Source of the DNA: Lytechinus variegatus
Taxonomy: Eukaryota > Echinodermata > Echinoidea > Temnopleuroida > Toxopneustidae
Assembly (NCBI RefSeq): GCF_018143015.1
Contig: NC_054743.1
Span: forward strand, 41,558,922-41,622,921
Length of the DNA: 64,000 nt
Direction: 5' to 3'
The number at the start of each line of letters is the position of its first letter. Positions within the stretch are counted from its first letter, which is position 1. A model generated the notes under the pieces. That model ran no database searches and had not been told where the DNA came from. It saw only the letters and a program-made list of their open reading frames with translations. This document shows, in pieces, positions 33,592 through 44,953 of this stretch. The translations under genes and the position numbers were made by a program.

Positions 33592-36500
33592 GATATTGAT
33601 GATGAGGTCGATGGTGATAATGAAGATGGTGATAGCACCAATGAGTGATGTTACGATGGTGACAACGATAATGATAAAGATACATGACGTTAAATAATAT
33701 TATAACGACAATGCCTAAAATCTTAATTATTACCTATAACAGTAGGCTCAAGATCGACAAATATCGCCCTTGGAACATGCTTTCCTGATCCCGTTTCACT
33801 GAAGAACGTGGTGAAAGGTTGAGGCTCGCCCTCTGTCTCGTCGTCACTCACCGCTGTACGACTGTTGTCGATGAGTCGGCCATCAGGCTGGATGCCATGC
33901 TCAATGCAGTAGAGTTCCCAGCACGAGTTGCCCATCTGAACTCCTGCTTGCCCGATGTGTATTGAGATACATTCTCTCTGAAAGATACAATGCATTTATA
34001 AACACTACTCACTAAACATGTAACTAGCGACATGAGAAAGCGTTCTGTATGCTATACTCTATTTCTGCAAGAGAGAAAACAGAGCGAAAGGTAAATCCAT
34101 AATGATGAATAGTTCTATTTCAAATTCTTTGAATATTATTCACAAACAATATAAGTTTTGTTTAGGAGACCCTTCAGCATGAAAACCACATGATCACGTG
34201 GTCATTGAATCCACGACTCTAGAACTGCATTTTACACTTTATTAAGGGTTTATCTTATTTTTGACAAGTATTATTACATGCAATGGCATGAAAGTAATAT
34301 TATTTTCCCGCCAATGGAGCCTATGTGTAGTCATATGTCACTACTGAGGTCGCACATTGTAAAAGTCTTATACGCCTATACATTAATTATGTTCATAATT
34401 TATTCATATGCTATGTTTGTCTGAAGAAGTTCTAAAATCATTGAAATGTTATAAGGCCTACCAATATGTTAACATAGATTTTATTGTCATCGTTGGACCT
34501 ATGACTATTCCAAAAAGTTATACCGTGTGACTAAAAAAAAACGTAACACTTTTGAAATGGTTGCCAAATTGAGCATATGTAATTTTATGAAGAAATGTCG
34601 ATATGTATAGAAAGCTGAAGGACCAACCTTTTATATGATATGAAAAATTGGGAAAAAAATCATGCTTCGATGAACAGTGTTCACTTAAGTTAGAGTAATG
34701 AAAATGTGCCTGCGCAGGATTTTTTCCTTCCAATTTTGGACAGGTAAGTTACTTGCAGCTTACAAAATAAGGTCGATATGAGATATTCATGATCGATGGA
34801 TCAACAGAATATTTTGAATACCTTGCATACCATTCCTTTTTCTCTGTTATTTATCAATCCCGAAACACCACTGCCCACCCCTCCCACACACATACACACA
34901 CGCACACACACTTCCACTCCCATCTTATTGTATCATTGATCTGGTAGATTTGAACGGGATTAAGGATGAATGGGAATTGGCTAAATTGAAATATTCCAAA
35001 TCATAATTAACATTACGCAACCCACTGTCCTCCCCCTCCCCCCCCCACACACACACACACACACACATACAACCTTCTTCCTATCCTCTCACCTACTCCT
35101 TCCTTTTTTATCACTTTTCTTCTGAAAGTTTGGTGGATCATTTTTTTTTCCATTAATAATCAAATTATTAACCAGTCACTCATTTTGATCAATGAAATCA
35201 ATCGATAAATCACTGAAACATTAATTCCATCAAGCAATTGCTCAAACCAATTATCACACGCACACAAACCACACACACACACACACACATTAGGGCAGAC
35301 ATGACAAAAACAAGTTAAATTTTTGTTTTTAAGATGTTCATGTTTCTTTTATTTTTTTTCTTATTTACAACTGCTTTGTTCATCTTAAAATGAAAGATCT
35401 GACAAAAGTAATCAGTTCATAGTCCACATGGCTATCTTTTCTTCTTGACTGAATATCACGGCTTTCAAAGTACCGATTGAGTAAGGGTACCGGTAAAGAT
35501 AAAAGTCTTTCACATCTACCAGATCAATGATACATTAAGGTGGAAGTTGGTGTGTGTGTGTGTGTGTGTGTGTGTGGCATGGGTGGTGTTTGGGGATTGA
35601 TAAATGACAGAGAGAAAGGACTGGTATTCAAAACATCCTTTTAACTCTTAATCCATCGATCATGAATATCTCATATCAAATTTATTTTGTATGCTATACC
35701 TGTCCAAAATTGGAAGGAAAAATCCTGCGCAGGCCCATTTTCATACCTCTAACTTAAGTGAACCCTGTTCATCGAAGCATGATTTTTTTTCAATTTTTTC
35801 ATTTCATATGAAAGGTTGGTCCTTTAGCTTTCCATACATATTGACATTTTTTCATGAAATACTATATGCTCAATTTGGCAACCATTTCAAAAGTGTTACG
35901 TTTTTTTTTTAGACACACGGTATAGAGTTACATCGATCATCACAAACCTGTTTTCTCGTCGCCATCTTGTAAGGGTCCCAGCGGCGAATTTACAACAGGT
36001 TATGATCACGGTTGAATTATTATCAAGATCTTAAAGGTATAGAAAACTTAAATCCAGATTTGTTTCACGGAAGATGCTGTAAAAAGAAAGAGTGATAACA
36101 AAATATGATTAAAATCACATTGAGTGCCTGAAAAGAACTGAGGCATTTTCAGAAAGCTGTGTGTAAGTTACGAGACATGATTTAAAGAACATTGGAACAC
36201 GTTCTAGTTATCAATCGCTTTAATTCTCTCCAGCTGAAGTTTAAATATTTCATATGGTATAATTAAATGTATGCCTATATAAAAGCATTTCACTGCAAAG
36301 ATTGTTATTTGCCCAAAATTGGTAAAGGTAACAGAAAATACCCAACATAGTATGTTAAAACACCGGGGGATGGGGCACCATATATGTTGCCCAAGAACAT
36401 GACCAAGGGACTTCGTTGCTCGTCCGATCTGTTAAGTTGTACTTCTTCTTTTTTTCAAATGACTTAAAAGTCATCCGACGAATCTTATACTTATATTACA

Positions 36501-39500
36501 AGTTCTCAATGAATCAATTTTTAATCATGTTAAAATTTCAAATGTATAAAATGTAAATGTAATGTGCAGTCTCTCGATACAAATCGTATTTTTTGTAAAC
36601 ATTACATTATTAGTCTTGAAAGTAGAGCGATGTCTATGCTTTATCAATGAACCGAAATTGAATGGATTTATATTTCAGCTTAATGAGACTATTTCTAGTA
36701 CGCCAAACACAAAATTTTGAAATAGGCCATATACATTAATGAGTAAAGCAACCCCCCCCCCTTCCTCCATCCAGGGCGTTACCTTGCCTCCAACCCTCTA
36801 CATTTTAGTGATTTGATTATCTGATATCATACGAAAAGGGGACCCCTGTTAAAACATTACTTCATCCCCAGATACTAACGCAAAGTCATTTATGTTCAGA
36901 AATACCTGGTTGGTGTTTCATAAAGCTTTTCGTAAAGTTACAAACAGCTTTACGAACGACTGGAACATGTTCTCAGGTCATTATCTCAATTACATATAGG
37001 GATATCACATAGCACAAGAAAGGGTCACCAGTCGTGCGTAAAGTCATTCGTAACTTAAGAACAGCTTTATGAAACGGGCCCCAGGACTACAAGATAATAT
37101 ATTTTATGTCAGGACCATGATGTAACCCAGTTTTCTAACTGATCTGGTTATCCTGATTGAATATTGTTAGAATAAAATAAATGAAATAGAGCAAAAATTA
37201 TATTTCAGTAGGCCTACAACAAAACAAGGCAAAACTATATAAATCGAATATTGTAATAAAACAGATTTTGGTCCAACTCAATTTGGCGATGCTGGGGAGC
37301 ATTTCATGAAACAAATCAGTGATTTTCACTTTCTGTTATAAGCTATTGGGAATCCTTGCTTCTGATTGGCTTAGAGCAAATTAGGACGTAGTATTAATCA
37401 CTGAATAAACTTTTCCCCCCGTAACCTTATAATACGCGATTCCTATTTAACAGCTGTGCGTGATTGCAAACAATAGTTTCACAATGATATAAGGTCAAAA
37501 TCGATGATAATAACGCAGCGTTTAATGCGTTCAGTGATCTCACAATTATTTCGCCAAAGTAGCAAGCTTTGCGTTTGAACTGTCTAAAAATATGCATTTT
37601 TCTCATAATGTAGGAATACGTTCAATGATCTCACAATAATTTCGCTAAAGTAACAAGCTTTAGTGTTTCATAATGTAGTAGGCATACCTCTATGTGTTTC
37701 ATTAACATAGTTGGGGTTTGGTTTTATTGTACTCTGCTTACTTATATTTTGTTAATTCGTTCTTAAGTTGATAACCTGCTAGAATAAAAATGGAAAAATG
37801 AATAATAAGTCACGATAAGAATTTGGTTCGAGAATTTCGTCAAATGCTAAGTCCAATCTAAAATTAAGTTTATTTGAACGAAATCAGACAAATCAGGCTA
37901 GCATATCATTAATATCGGACATCATATAATAATTATGACGTCGTAGTTCGAATCACACCGCGGCCCAGCGTCCTTGGCAAGGTGTCAACTCACAAGTTGC
38001 CATTCTCCACTTAGGTATTCAATGGCTTAAACGGTATGATACGGACGCATGAATAGTATGCCTAGCAATTGAGTGTGGAAATTCTTTTTGGAATGCTTCC
38101 CATGGAGTGAGGATATTGTATACATATTCATACAATTTCGTAAATATATTTATATACAATTGAACATTCGAGTTCGATGAAATTTTAAGTTTTGCTGTTG
38201 TTGTTTAAACTTATACGGCGCGTATCATTCAGTAGTGAATATTTGCGCCATCATTGTTTGATTTTCTCTTTTCAAGCCCGAGTTTTTTTCGGTGGACTTG
38301 TCATTTAAATCCTTTTAATTCCATAATATACATGCACACCATATCATGGTTAACAGTTGAGAAGTTGTATGTGAGGGGGGCTCTGAAATCTTTTTCTCAT
38401 CGATTTAATATGTTTATATATCTTTAACTTATAATAATATACGATTGAAAAATCTTTTTTAGTAGAAAAAAACTTTATATATATGTATCTTCTTTTATAT
38501 TTACTTATATTTGAGAATTCAAAAGATGCCTATGCACCGAGTATAACGGGAATTCCAATACTTTCCTGACAAAAAAATGCAGAGCGCTTGGAATATTTGT
38601 TTCACATGTATTTGCGCTAGGTATTAGCTGTACTTGCTTAAAATTATATAGTTTCGGGCCTTGGCATTGGGGCCATGACCCCCCCCCCCACACACACACA
38701 CACACATACACACATGAAGTTATAACACCGAGAAGAAAATGGAAAGAAGGGAAAATGAAAAGGGGTAAATACGATATGTTTTCCCACTGAATAATTACCA
38801 TGTTTACTGTCAAAATTAGCTTCTCATAAATAATAATAATATCAATAACCAAATGAATAGTCTATTCATGAAATCCATATCACAGCGCTTTACAATGTAG
38901 AACATTCGAAATATACAAGCAGAAATGAAATTAGAAATCATATAACTTAAAATAAAAAAAAGACATCAAGGACAAGTGGGGCTATGTTGAATATGCTTAT
39001 TTATATGAGGTACGTCTTTAAATTGGGTCGAAACGATGTGATATTTGGGATACAACAGAGGGAAGCTGGAAGAGTGTTCCATGACGTGGGGCAGAGCTTA
39101 AAAAGGACCTATCACCGAAAAGTTTAGTTTTTTTTAATGTTAAGAAATATTTATTTGCAGAACGAAGGGACGTACTGGGAGTATATGCCAGGATTAATTC
39201 AGAGAGATATTTAAAGCATGTCCATGAAGAGATTTGAATGTTAGGAGTAGAATTTGAATTGTACACGAAATTCAATGGGAGCCAGTGCAATTGTTTTAGA
39301 GTAGGTGTTACATGGTCATGTTTTTAGAGAGGGAAACTGGGGACGGTAAATAAAATGGTTTTTTTTTGCTCTCTCGCTAAATGTTTTGCTCTATACGTAA
39401 TGCTTAACTCCCTCAATTTCTTTTTTTGCCTCTTTACTCGCCACTGAATCTCATCACTATCTATTAATTTGCTTATGCTACTTCAGCAAGGGAAATTTTT

Positions 39501-40599
39501 GTTTTTTTGTTGTTGTTTTTAGTGAATGCATGCAGAAACACTGCAAAAATTAATAAAGTAATGTGTTCGTTACTTTGAGGCCCTTCGTCCCCATCACGTG
39601 GGAAGTAATGAAAATGACCACTCAATGATATTTGGATTCATTATGGACTGGAAAGGCCATAGGCGGCGGAAGCGGGGGGGGGGACGTGGGGGACAGGTCC
39701 CCCCCAAAAAAAAAAAATTGAGGTCAATTTTGTTTCCTGCGTCCCCCCTAATTTCTGGTGGACCCCCTTAAAATGTCTCTTGTCCCCCTAAAATTTAGGT
39801 TGACCTTTTTTTTTGCTTGTCAAATTTTTTACATGTGTCCATCACAAATTTCAGGTAGACCCCCTCTAATTTTTTGGCTTCCGCCGCCAATGGGAAAGGC
39901 CCACAAAAATTGCTACGAAACCATTTGATACTTATAGAAACGTATGAAAACACACAGCCATGTTTAAGAGGGCCAATATTTTTCATTTCTAATACAAAAC
40001 TTATTAAACTTAACATTGCAAAACAGATAAGATAAGATGCATATTGAAGGATTGCACTGAAAAAATAGACCCCTGTTAAATAAAATCTTTATTATATCCT
40101 TGATACTCTTTACCAACTTGTCATGTACTGTTATGTATGTTATTTCATATTGTTTTTGTATCGTATACCATTGTAAATGTGATTTATGTGATGATTATTG
40201 TTGTTGTACATACCGATTTTTTTATCAATAAAAAGTTTCAAAGAAAAATAAATTACCACTCAGTGTCGTCACAAACACGACGTGGTTTAATATAATCTAG
40301 TGTCATTATCATGAATATCAACACCACATATTCTTGGTAGGCCTATACACAATACAAGAGAAAACGTCATTTTCAGCAATTTAATATTTCTTTTTAAAAA
40401 TAGTTACAGAACTACAGAGATAAAGTTGTCATGATCACTGTGAATCTAATCGAATCATGATTTATTTTCTCGCAACCCGATCTAGCAAATGAGAGTTATA
40501 TTGTCATGAAAAAATTACCGGGAAAATGTAATTCGAGGATTAAATCACGTAATCATCAAAACAAAACAAAATTATAATAAAAAAATTGAAACTTACCAT
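31976..40599 (-). CDS. Divergent alpha-tubulin
   Basis: Alpha-tubulin, the non-exchangeable GTP-binding subunit of microtubules. The canonical model has exon 1 as the ATG alone (40597-40599, followed by gtaagt), exon 2 at 33734-33977 ([16 protein letters not shown] through VDLEPTVI) and exon 3 at 31976-33102 ([12 protein letters not shown] to the stop). It gives 457 residues against about 450 for typical family members. GGGTGSG, the [10 protein letters not shown] segment with the catalytic Glu, and VDLEPT are intact, so it should bind GTP and copolymerise. Unusual points: the lumenal loop after PDG is about seven residues longer and acidic, with Ser in place of Lys40, and the tail ends DDEDFDAY rather than in a Glu run, although the terminal Tyr is kept. 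The ATG-only first exon is the ancestral animal arrangement for this gene. Paralogue identity is not assignable; an isotype restricted to certain tissues is a guess. Confidence 0.92.
33330..33660. repeat. (GAT)n-rich microsatellite
   Basis: Imperfect GATGATG tracts with purer runs at 33543-33600, in the intron between tubulin exons 2 and 3. Its translation as Met/Lys-rich frames is meaningless. Confidence 0.9.
33734..33977 (-). CDS. Alpha-tubulin exon 2 with expanded Lys40 loop
   Basis: Acceptor gtatctttcag precedes AGA GAA TGT (Arg-Glu-Cys), so the start Met must come from an upstream exon. After HGIQPDG the loop reads [20 protein letters not shown] before [19 protein letters not shown]. 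Canonical sequence has about 15 residues (..SDKTIGGGDDS..) between PDG and F-x-TFF; this one has about 21 and no lysine. The donor is GTTATAG|gtaata. Confidence 0.93.
34523..35920. mobile_element. 1.4-kb foldback DNA element in the tubulin first intron
   Basis: Two imperfect inverted arms of about 430 bp (34523 to about 34960, and about 35490-35920) start CCGTGTGACTAAAAAAA... and mirror each other through 'caaattgagcatat', 'tcctgcgcagg' and 'ttcatgatcgatgg'. The arms are flanked by TA on both sides, as expected for Tc1/mariner-type insertion. The spacer of about 530 bp is CA-rich. No transposase remains. Each arm yields an apparent 70-residue frame that is only the repeat. Confidence 0.85.
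35948..35968 (-). CDS. Possible alternative first exon of alpha-tubulin
   Basis: In the large first intron, 'acccttacaagATGGCGACGAGAAAACAG|gtttgtg' offers a start codon and a donor in the phase needed to join AGA GAA TGT of exon 2. The product would begin Met-Ala-Thr-Arg-Lys-Gln-Arg-Glu-Cys. The coding part is 35948-35965. It has good start context (G at +4) and lies 28 bp from the end of a foldback transposon. No transcript evidence is available here, and chance cannot be excluded. Confidence 0.35.
36905..37085. mobile_element. MITE, 'CCTGG..GTTTCATAAAGCT' family, copy 1
   Basis: 181 bp with inverted ends: CCTGGTTGGTGTTTCATAAAGC on the left, and GCTTTATGAAACGGGCCCCAGG on the right. Inner copies of 'tttacgaacgactgg' continue the symmetry. 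A second member is at 46594-46762. Tubulin first intron. Confidence 0.8.
37930..38110 (+). repeat. tRNA-derived SINE fragment
   Basis: 'agttcgaatcacaccg' is a good B-box-like sequence. It is followed by 'cggcccagcgtccttggcaa' and 'acaagttgcc', a body I have seen in marine invertebrate SINEs. The A-box side is eroded. Confidence 0.5.
38880..39330 (-). pseudogene. Decayed LINE reverse-transcriptase C-terminus and 3' end
   Basis: The minus strand encodes [12 protein letters not shown]...[20 protein letters not shown]...[16 protein letters not shown]. This is recognisably the terminal part of CR1/L2/Rex-type LINE proteins (HWLPV..RI.FKI..., Y.P.R.LRS, GDR.FS..AP..WN.LP). The W-N of the last motif and surrounding residues are lost. 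Being 5'-truncated and without a complete frame, it is a dead copy. It lies in the tubulin first intron, in the same orientation as the gene. Confidence 0.7.
39662..39889. mobile_element. Small TIR element with GGCGGCGGAAGC ends
   Basis: GGCGGCGGAAGC on the left and GCTTCCGCCGCC on the right enclose about 200 bp containing several copies of 'ccccctaaaattt'/'gaccccct' runs. Both sides have 'ggaaaggcc'. Non-coding. Confidence 0.65.
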
Positions 40600-40640
40600 T
40601 TTCCGGCAGTAAGATATCCTAAAAATCTCGAGGAAATTAT
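40597..40640 (-). CDS. Alpha-tubulin canonical first exon (ATG plus 5' UTR)
   Basis: Only the start codon is coding: gccggaaaATG|gtaagtttc. Joined to exon 2 it gives the universal Met-Arg-Glu-Cys N-terminus. The 5' UTR limit is unknown; my outer coordinate is nominal. Confidence 0.7.
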
Positions 40641-41189
40641 CACCAGTAGATGAGCCTTCACCGTTGTAAGGGACGCGCCCAGATTATACATTTCATAGTT
40701 TCTGATGTGGTTCAATAATTAAGGAGTGTGGAAACTATATGGATTTTAACACTTAACCTATGAGAACAGGAGCACGTGTTTCAGTTCCATTGTATTTCAT
40801 TCATTTTCCTTACAGACTATTCATTCTCGTTTTTACATGTAATACATCGTCTATTGCAAATACCAGCATACAAACAAGCACAAATATTTCAAGCAGGATT
40901 TATTTTTATATAATATATTTACATTTTTTTCAAGTCTGCGTCCATTTCTCCATATTGAAAACAGGGTCAACGGGCTTCCTACTTTTCATCTTCTTTTCGT
41001 TGTTTTATTTTTTTTGTCTCTGTCTTTTCATACCTTTTTCTTTGTCGTTTTCTTTTCTTTTCCATATTTCGTCATTTTTTCATTTACCCCCTTTCTTTCT
41101 CTTCTATCTTAAATTCATTTTTCTTCTTCTAACCATCATTATAATCTTCATCGTCGCCGTCATCATAATCATCATTACATCATAACAAT

Positions 41190-41890
41190 AATCATCACTC
41201 CTAACCTCTATAATTATCATAATCATCACCAACGCGACCATCACCATCATTACATCATAACAATAATCAATTCCATGATTATCATAATCATCATCACCAT
41301 CATCGCCACCACCATCATCATTACATCACCTCCATCACCATCATCACCAGCACCACCGCCATTACCAATACCACCACCATCATCATCACCACCATCATCA
41401 TAATCATCAACATCATCATCACAACCACCACCACCACCATCTTCATTACCATCATCATCACCTTCATCATCATCGTTACCACCATCATCACCATCATCAT
41501 TACCACCATCATCATTACCACCATCATCATTACCACCATCATCATTACCACCATCATCATTACCACCATCATCATTACCACCATCATCATTACCACCATC
41601 ATCATTACCACCATCATCATTACCACCATCATCATTACCACCATCATCATTACCACCATCATCATCACCATCATCATTATCACCATCATCACCACCAACA
41701 CTATCATCATCACCACCACTATCATCACTGCCATCATCATCACCATCATAACCACATTGATTATATTCATCATGATAACCATCATCACCATAATCATAAA
41801 CACCATCATCATCATCACCACCACCACCAACACTATCATCATCATCAACACCACCATCATGATGATACTCATCATCATCATCATAACCCT
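41190..41890. repeat. Large (ATC)n / (ATC-ACC) microsatellite with a 15-bp higher-order unit
   Basis: About 700 bp of CAT, CAC and CAT-TAC triplets. From about 41499 to 41665 a perfect 15-bp unit (ttaccaccatcatca) repeats about 11 times. The 203-codon Met/Val frame on the minus strand comes entirely from this repeat. Confidence 0.95.
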
Positions 41891-42299
41891 CATTCTTCTC
41901 ACATACAAAACAGATACCATACGCAATAACAATGATAAAAAACTGCGATATATCGGTAGAAAGCTTATATATATATTTTACAAATTGTATACATATGATT
42001 ACATTATGTCACAGATACATGATATAATATGATTATTCTTTTCCATTTCTATTCAGGACTTTCTTTTCAGAAAGATGATACTCTATTTCCTGTAAGTACG
42101 CCAACACAATATTACAGTAACACCATGGCAATTATGCAGTATCCATCATATCCGAGAAATATGTCTTATAGGTCAATCCAAAAGGTTGCAACAGACAGAT
42201 TGACCACTTGTCAGGCAAATTGAATGTTGGTTCGCTTAACAAAATTGAAGGAGATATTATAATGACTGCATACTAATTAAGCGTGTATTCTGCCCAACT

Positions 42300-42972
42300 T
42301 TGGCAAAAGGAAGCAAGTGACATATCAGTCAAATTTGAGTTATTGTTTCTGAAACACTCTTTGTTCAGGCAAAATTTGAGGAAGAAATGATCGTTGTAGG
42401 GAAAGATATTGAAGAAAATATGCTGCATTGATGCCTATTACCGTGTTTACACATTGACTCGGCTCGGGTGTTGAATCCGCGAGCCGGGTTGAACACTGCG
42501 AAGAAGGGATCAGAGATCGCGTTTATACGTACATATAAAAAGGCGAGTTCAACACGGCTCGCGGATCTCGAACGGAAGAAGAATTATGACGTCGCAAATT
42601 AAACGCGGGAAATTCACCGCCGGAATCGAATCTTGTCCGTGCAAACAACAACAATGCCAAAAGTGAAAGCGCGCGCAGTGACCTGGTCAAGAGAGTTCGA
42701 CACGGCTTTCTGTTTACACACGAAAAAATTGCCGAGTCTGACTCGGCTCGCGGGTTGAAACCTACGATTTTGGCGGATCAAAAAAGCTGTGTTCGACACG
42801 GCTCGCAGATCACACTGATCGCGTTTACACAGCATAAAATTGCCGTGTTGAGCACGGCTCGCGTGTCGAACCCCCGAGCCGTGTCACTGTGTAAACACGG
42901 TATTAGTTAATGACGAAAACACATTGCTCATTTACAACAAATTATAAGTAACTTGCTCCCTTTTGCCAAAGC
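42300..42972. repeat. Outer inverted repeat around the 42.44-kb MITE
   Basis: AACTTTGGCAAAAGGAAGCA at 42297-42316 is mirrored by TTGCTCCCTTTTGCCAAAGC near 42952-42971. This suggests an older element that received the inner insertion. Confidence 0.45.
42440..42901. mobile_element. Harbinger-like MITE, ACCGTGTTTACACA ends, ATT duplication
   Basis: 462 bp; ACCGTGTTTACACA... / ...TGTGTAAACACGGT, flanked by ATT on both sides. The interior is built of repeated 'cggctcgcg(g/t)' and 'ttgaac/tcgaac' words in both orientations, so most of the element can fold on itself. No coding region. Confidence 0.85.
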
Positions 42973-43648
42973 ACGTCAGTGTTGTTTACCCCAAAAAATG
43001 CTGCAACAAAAGCGTATGGGCGTCTGTGTACCATGTCTGCTTTCTGCAGGTAGTTGTTATATGAAAAGTGCATGTCTGCCTAATATTCAAGGGCTAACTT
43101 CAATGAATTCTGAATTGGGAATAATTAATAAAGTGAAATTAAAGGTAGTAAATACTGAAAACATCAAAATTGGATATGAAATAAGTTACAGATGTTTAAA
43201 AGCATTACTTTGTGGTTGTGGTAACTGTGATATAAACAACATCAACAAAACTATAAGCTGATGATAAAATCTCATGACTTCAATGGCTAAATAAATTACA
43301 TACAATTCATGTCATGTATGATACGCCATAATGAAACAGTAATAGTAATTATACTTGCTTTCATAGTGCTCAACACTGAACACTTACTTTATCAGAAGTC
43401 TCTCAGCGCTATACAGTAATACAGCATAATTACCCTGGCTTTAGCAGAGCAGCTGTTACACGCTCTGCGTTTCAAGGAATAAATTCCTACCAGGTTCCCA
43501 TTCACCTCACCTTGGTTGAGTGCAACACAATGTAAATACTAGATAAATATTGTAACTTTCATATTCAATTTGATGAAATTTCAATTTCTCTATTGTTTCA
43601 ATTACATTCCTTTTATTAAGGTGTTCTTGGCTCCGTTTCTCTCAGTAA

Positions 43649-44329
43649 AGCCCCTTTTACACCTTCACGGATCAATACGGATGTCAGTCCGTGATGATCC
43701 GGGGTGCCAAATTTGTATTTTCCTAGCATTCCCGGAGTGAGTACGGAGTTAAATGGTTATTAACACGGATATGTACGGAAAAGTACGGAATCTACAAGGA
43801 TAGGCAAGGTAGCAATAGGGATCCTGTTTGATATGCTCCCGGAGCCAACACGGAATACCCGGATGATCACGGATGTTACTGGGTCTTTACACGGACCTTA
43901 CCACTTCTTGTCGCCGGCATCTTGCTAGAATGAAGTTTCGTCCCTTTTTTCAGCATCTGGAGCATGCTCGTGCTTGGTTATGAATACGGACTATTGTTCA
44001 TGTACGCAAACAATACAAACATTTGACCCCGGATAAAGCCGGTATCAACAAGGATCACCCGGTTCTTACAAGGAGCCTCCCGGATGCATTCGGTAGCTAC
44101 ACGGAAGTACAAGGAGTCTACAAGGATGAACACGGATGATTATCAGTCCGTGTACTCCGGGATGAAAAATTGAACATGTTCAATTTTTCTCCCAGACATG
44201 CCGGTACATCAAGGATGGTGCCGGATGAGCAGCCAAAGTGTACACGGTAATCCCGGACTGTACACGGATGACCCCGGATTGACAATCCGGGATGATCCGT
44301 GTTGCTTCCGTGAAGGTGTAAAAGGGGCT
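43649..44329. mobile_element. Harbinger-like MITE, AGCCCCTTTTACACC ends, TAA duplication
   Basis: 681 bp; AGCCCCTTTTACACCTTCACGG... / ...CCGTGAAGGTGTAAAAGGGGCT, flanked by TAA on both sides. The interior carries dozens of variants of 'acacggat', 'cccggat' and 'acaaggat', mostly direct in the left part and mirrored near the ends. Non-coding. Confidence 0.9.
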
Positions 44330-44953
44330 TAATCTTCATTTACTGTGAAATATGACAGTCGGTCATAATGGATTCCTGTAAATTCAATAAATACTACCAA
44401 TTTTTTTTAATGATATATTTTATTGTTTTTCTACTAAGCTGCAATCAATTAACATTGTTATATGAGCTTCACCCAATAAACATTTATAATGAATTCTGTT
44501 GGAGAATCCAAAATGAGCATCATCGACAAAGTTGAAACATTAAGCAAACAAAAAAAAATTGAGAAGGATTTGAAAGAAAAATAGGGTCTCGTATTTCGCT
44601 GCTTTCAATCAGTTCAAGTCTTAGGAGATGCTTTTTATTTCTTGGTTGGAGTTGGAGTCCCATACAACCAGACGCGCACTCATAACTGAATTTTCTTAAT
44701 GTACGAAATAATATAAATATCATGTACACAAATCTGCAAAGTCCATGGTTTTGTACCACGGCACAATTGAAAACTTGAGAATACTGGCTAAAATGTATCG
44801 TATTTGCTTCTAAATGACCATTAATATTTGCCCCCTTATATCTTAATATTGTTGCTTAAATCCATAATGATATGCTTGTAGATATTCAGTAAATTACATT
44901 ACATATAATAGGCAACGTGCATGTTGCTTTCTTGCCTAGATACAACTCTATAA

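Noticed and set aside
40760-41185. 141-codon hydrophobic plus-strand frame suggesting a membrane protein
   Set aside because: It comes from a T/C-rich low-complexity stretch (Phe, Leu, Ser, Ile only) running into the ATC microsatellite.
41321-41932. 203-codon Met/Val open frame on the minus strand, the second longest in the window
   Set aside because: It is the translation of the ATC/ACC microsatellite; the periodic composition has no protein character.
42953-43261. 102-codon frame with several Cys residues as a small secreted protein
   Set aside because: No signal peptide, Cys spacing matches no family, and it begins inside repeat-associated DNA.
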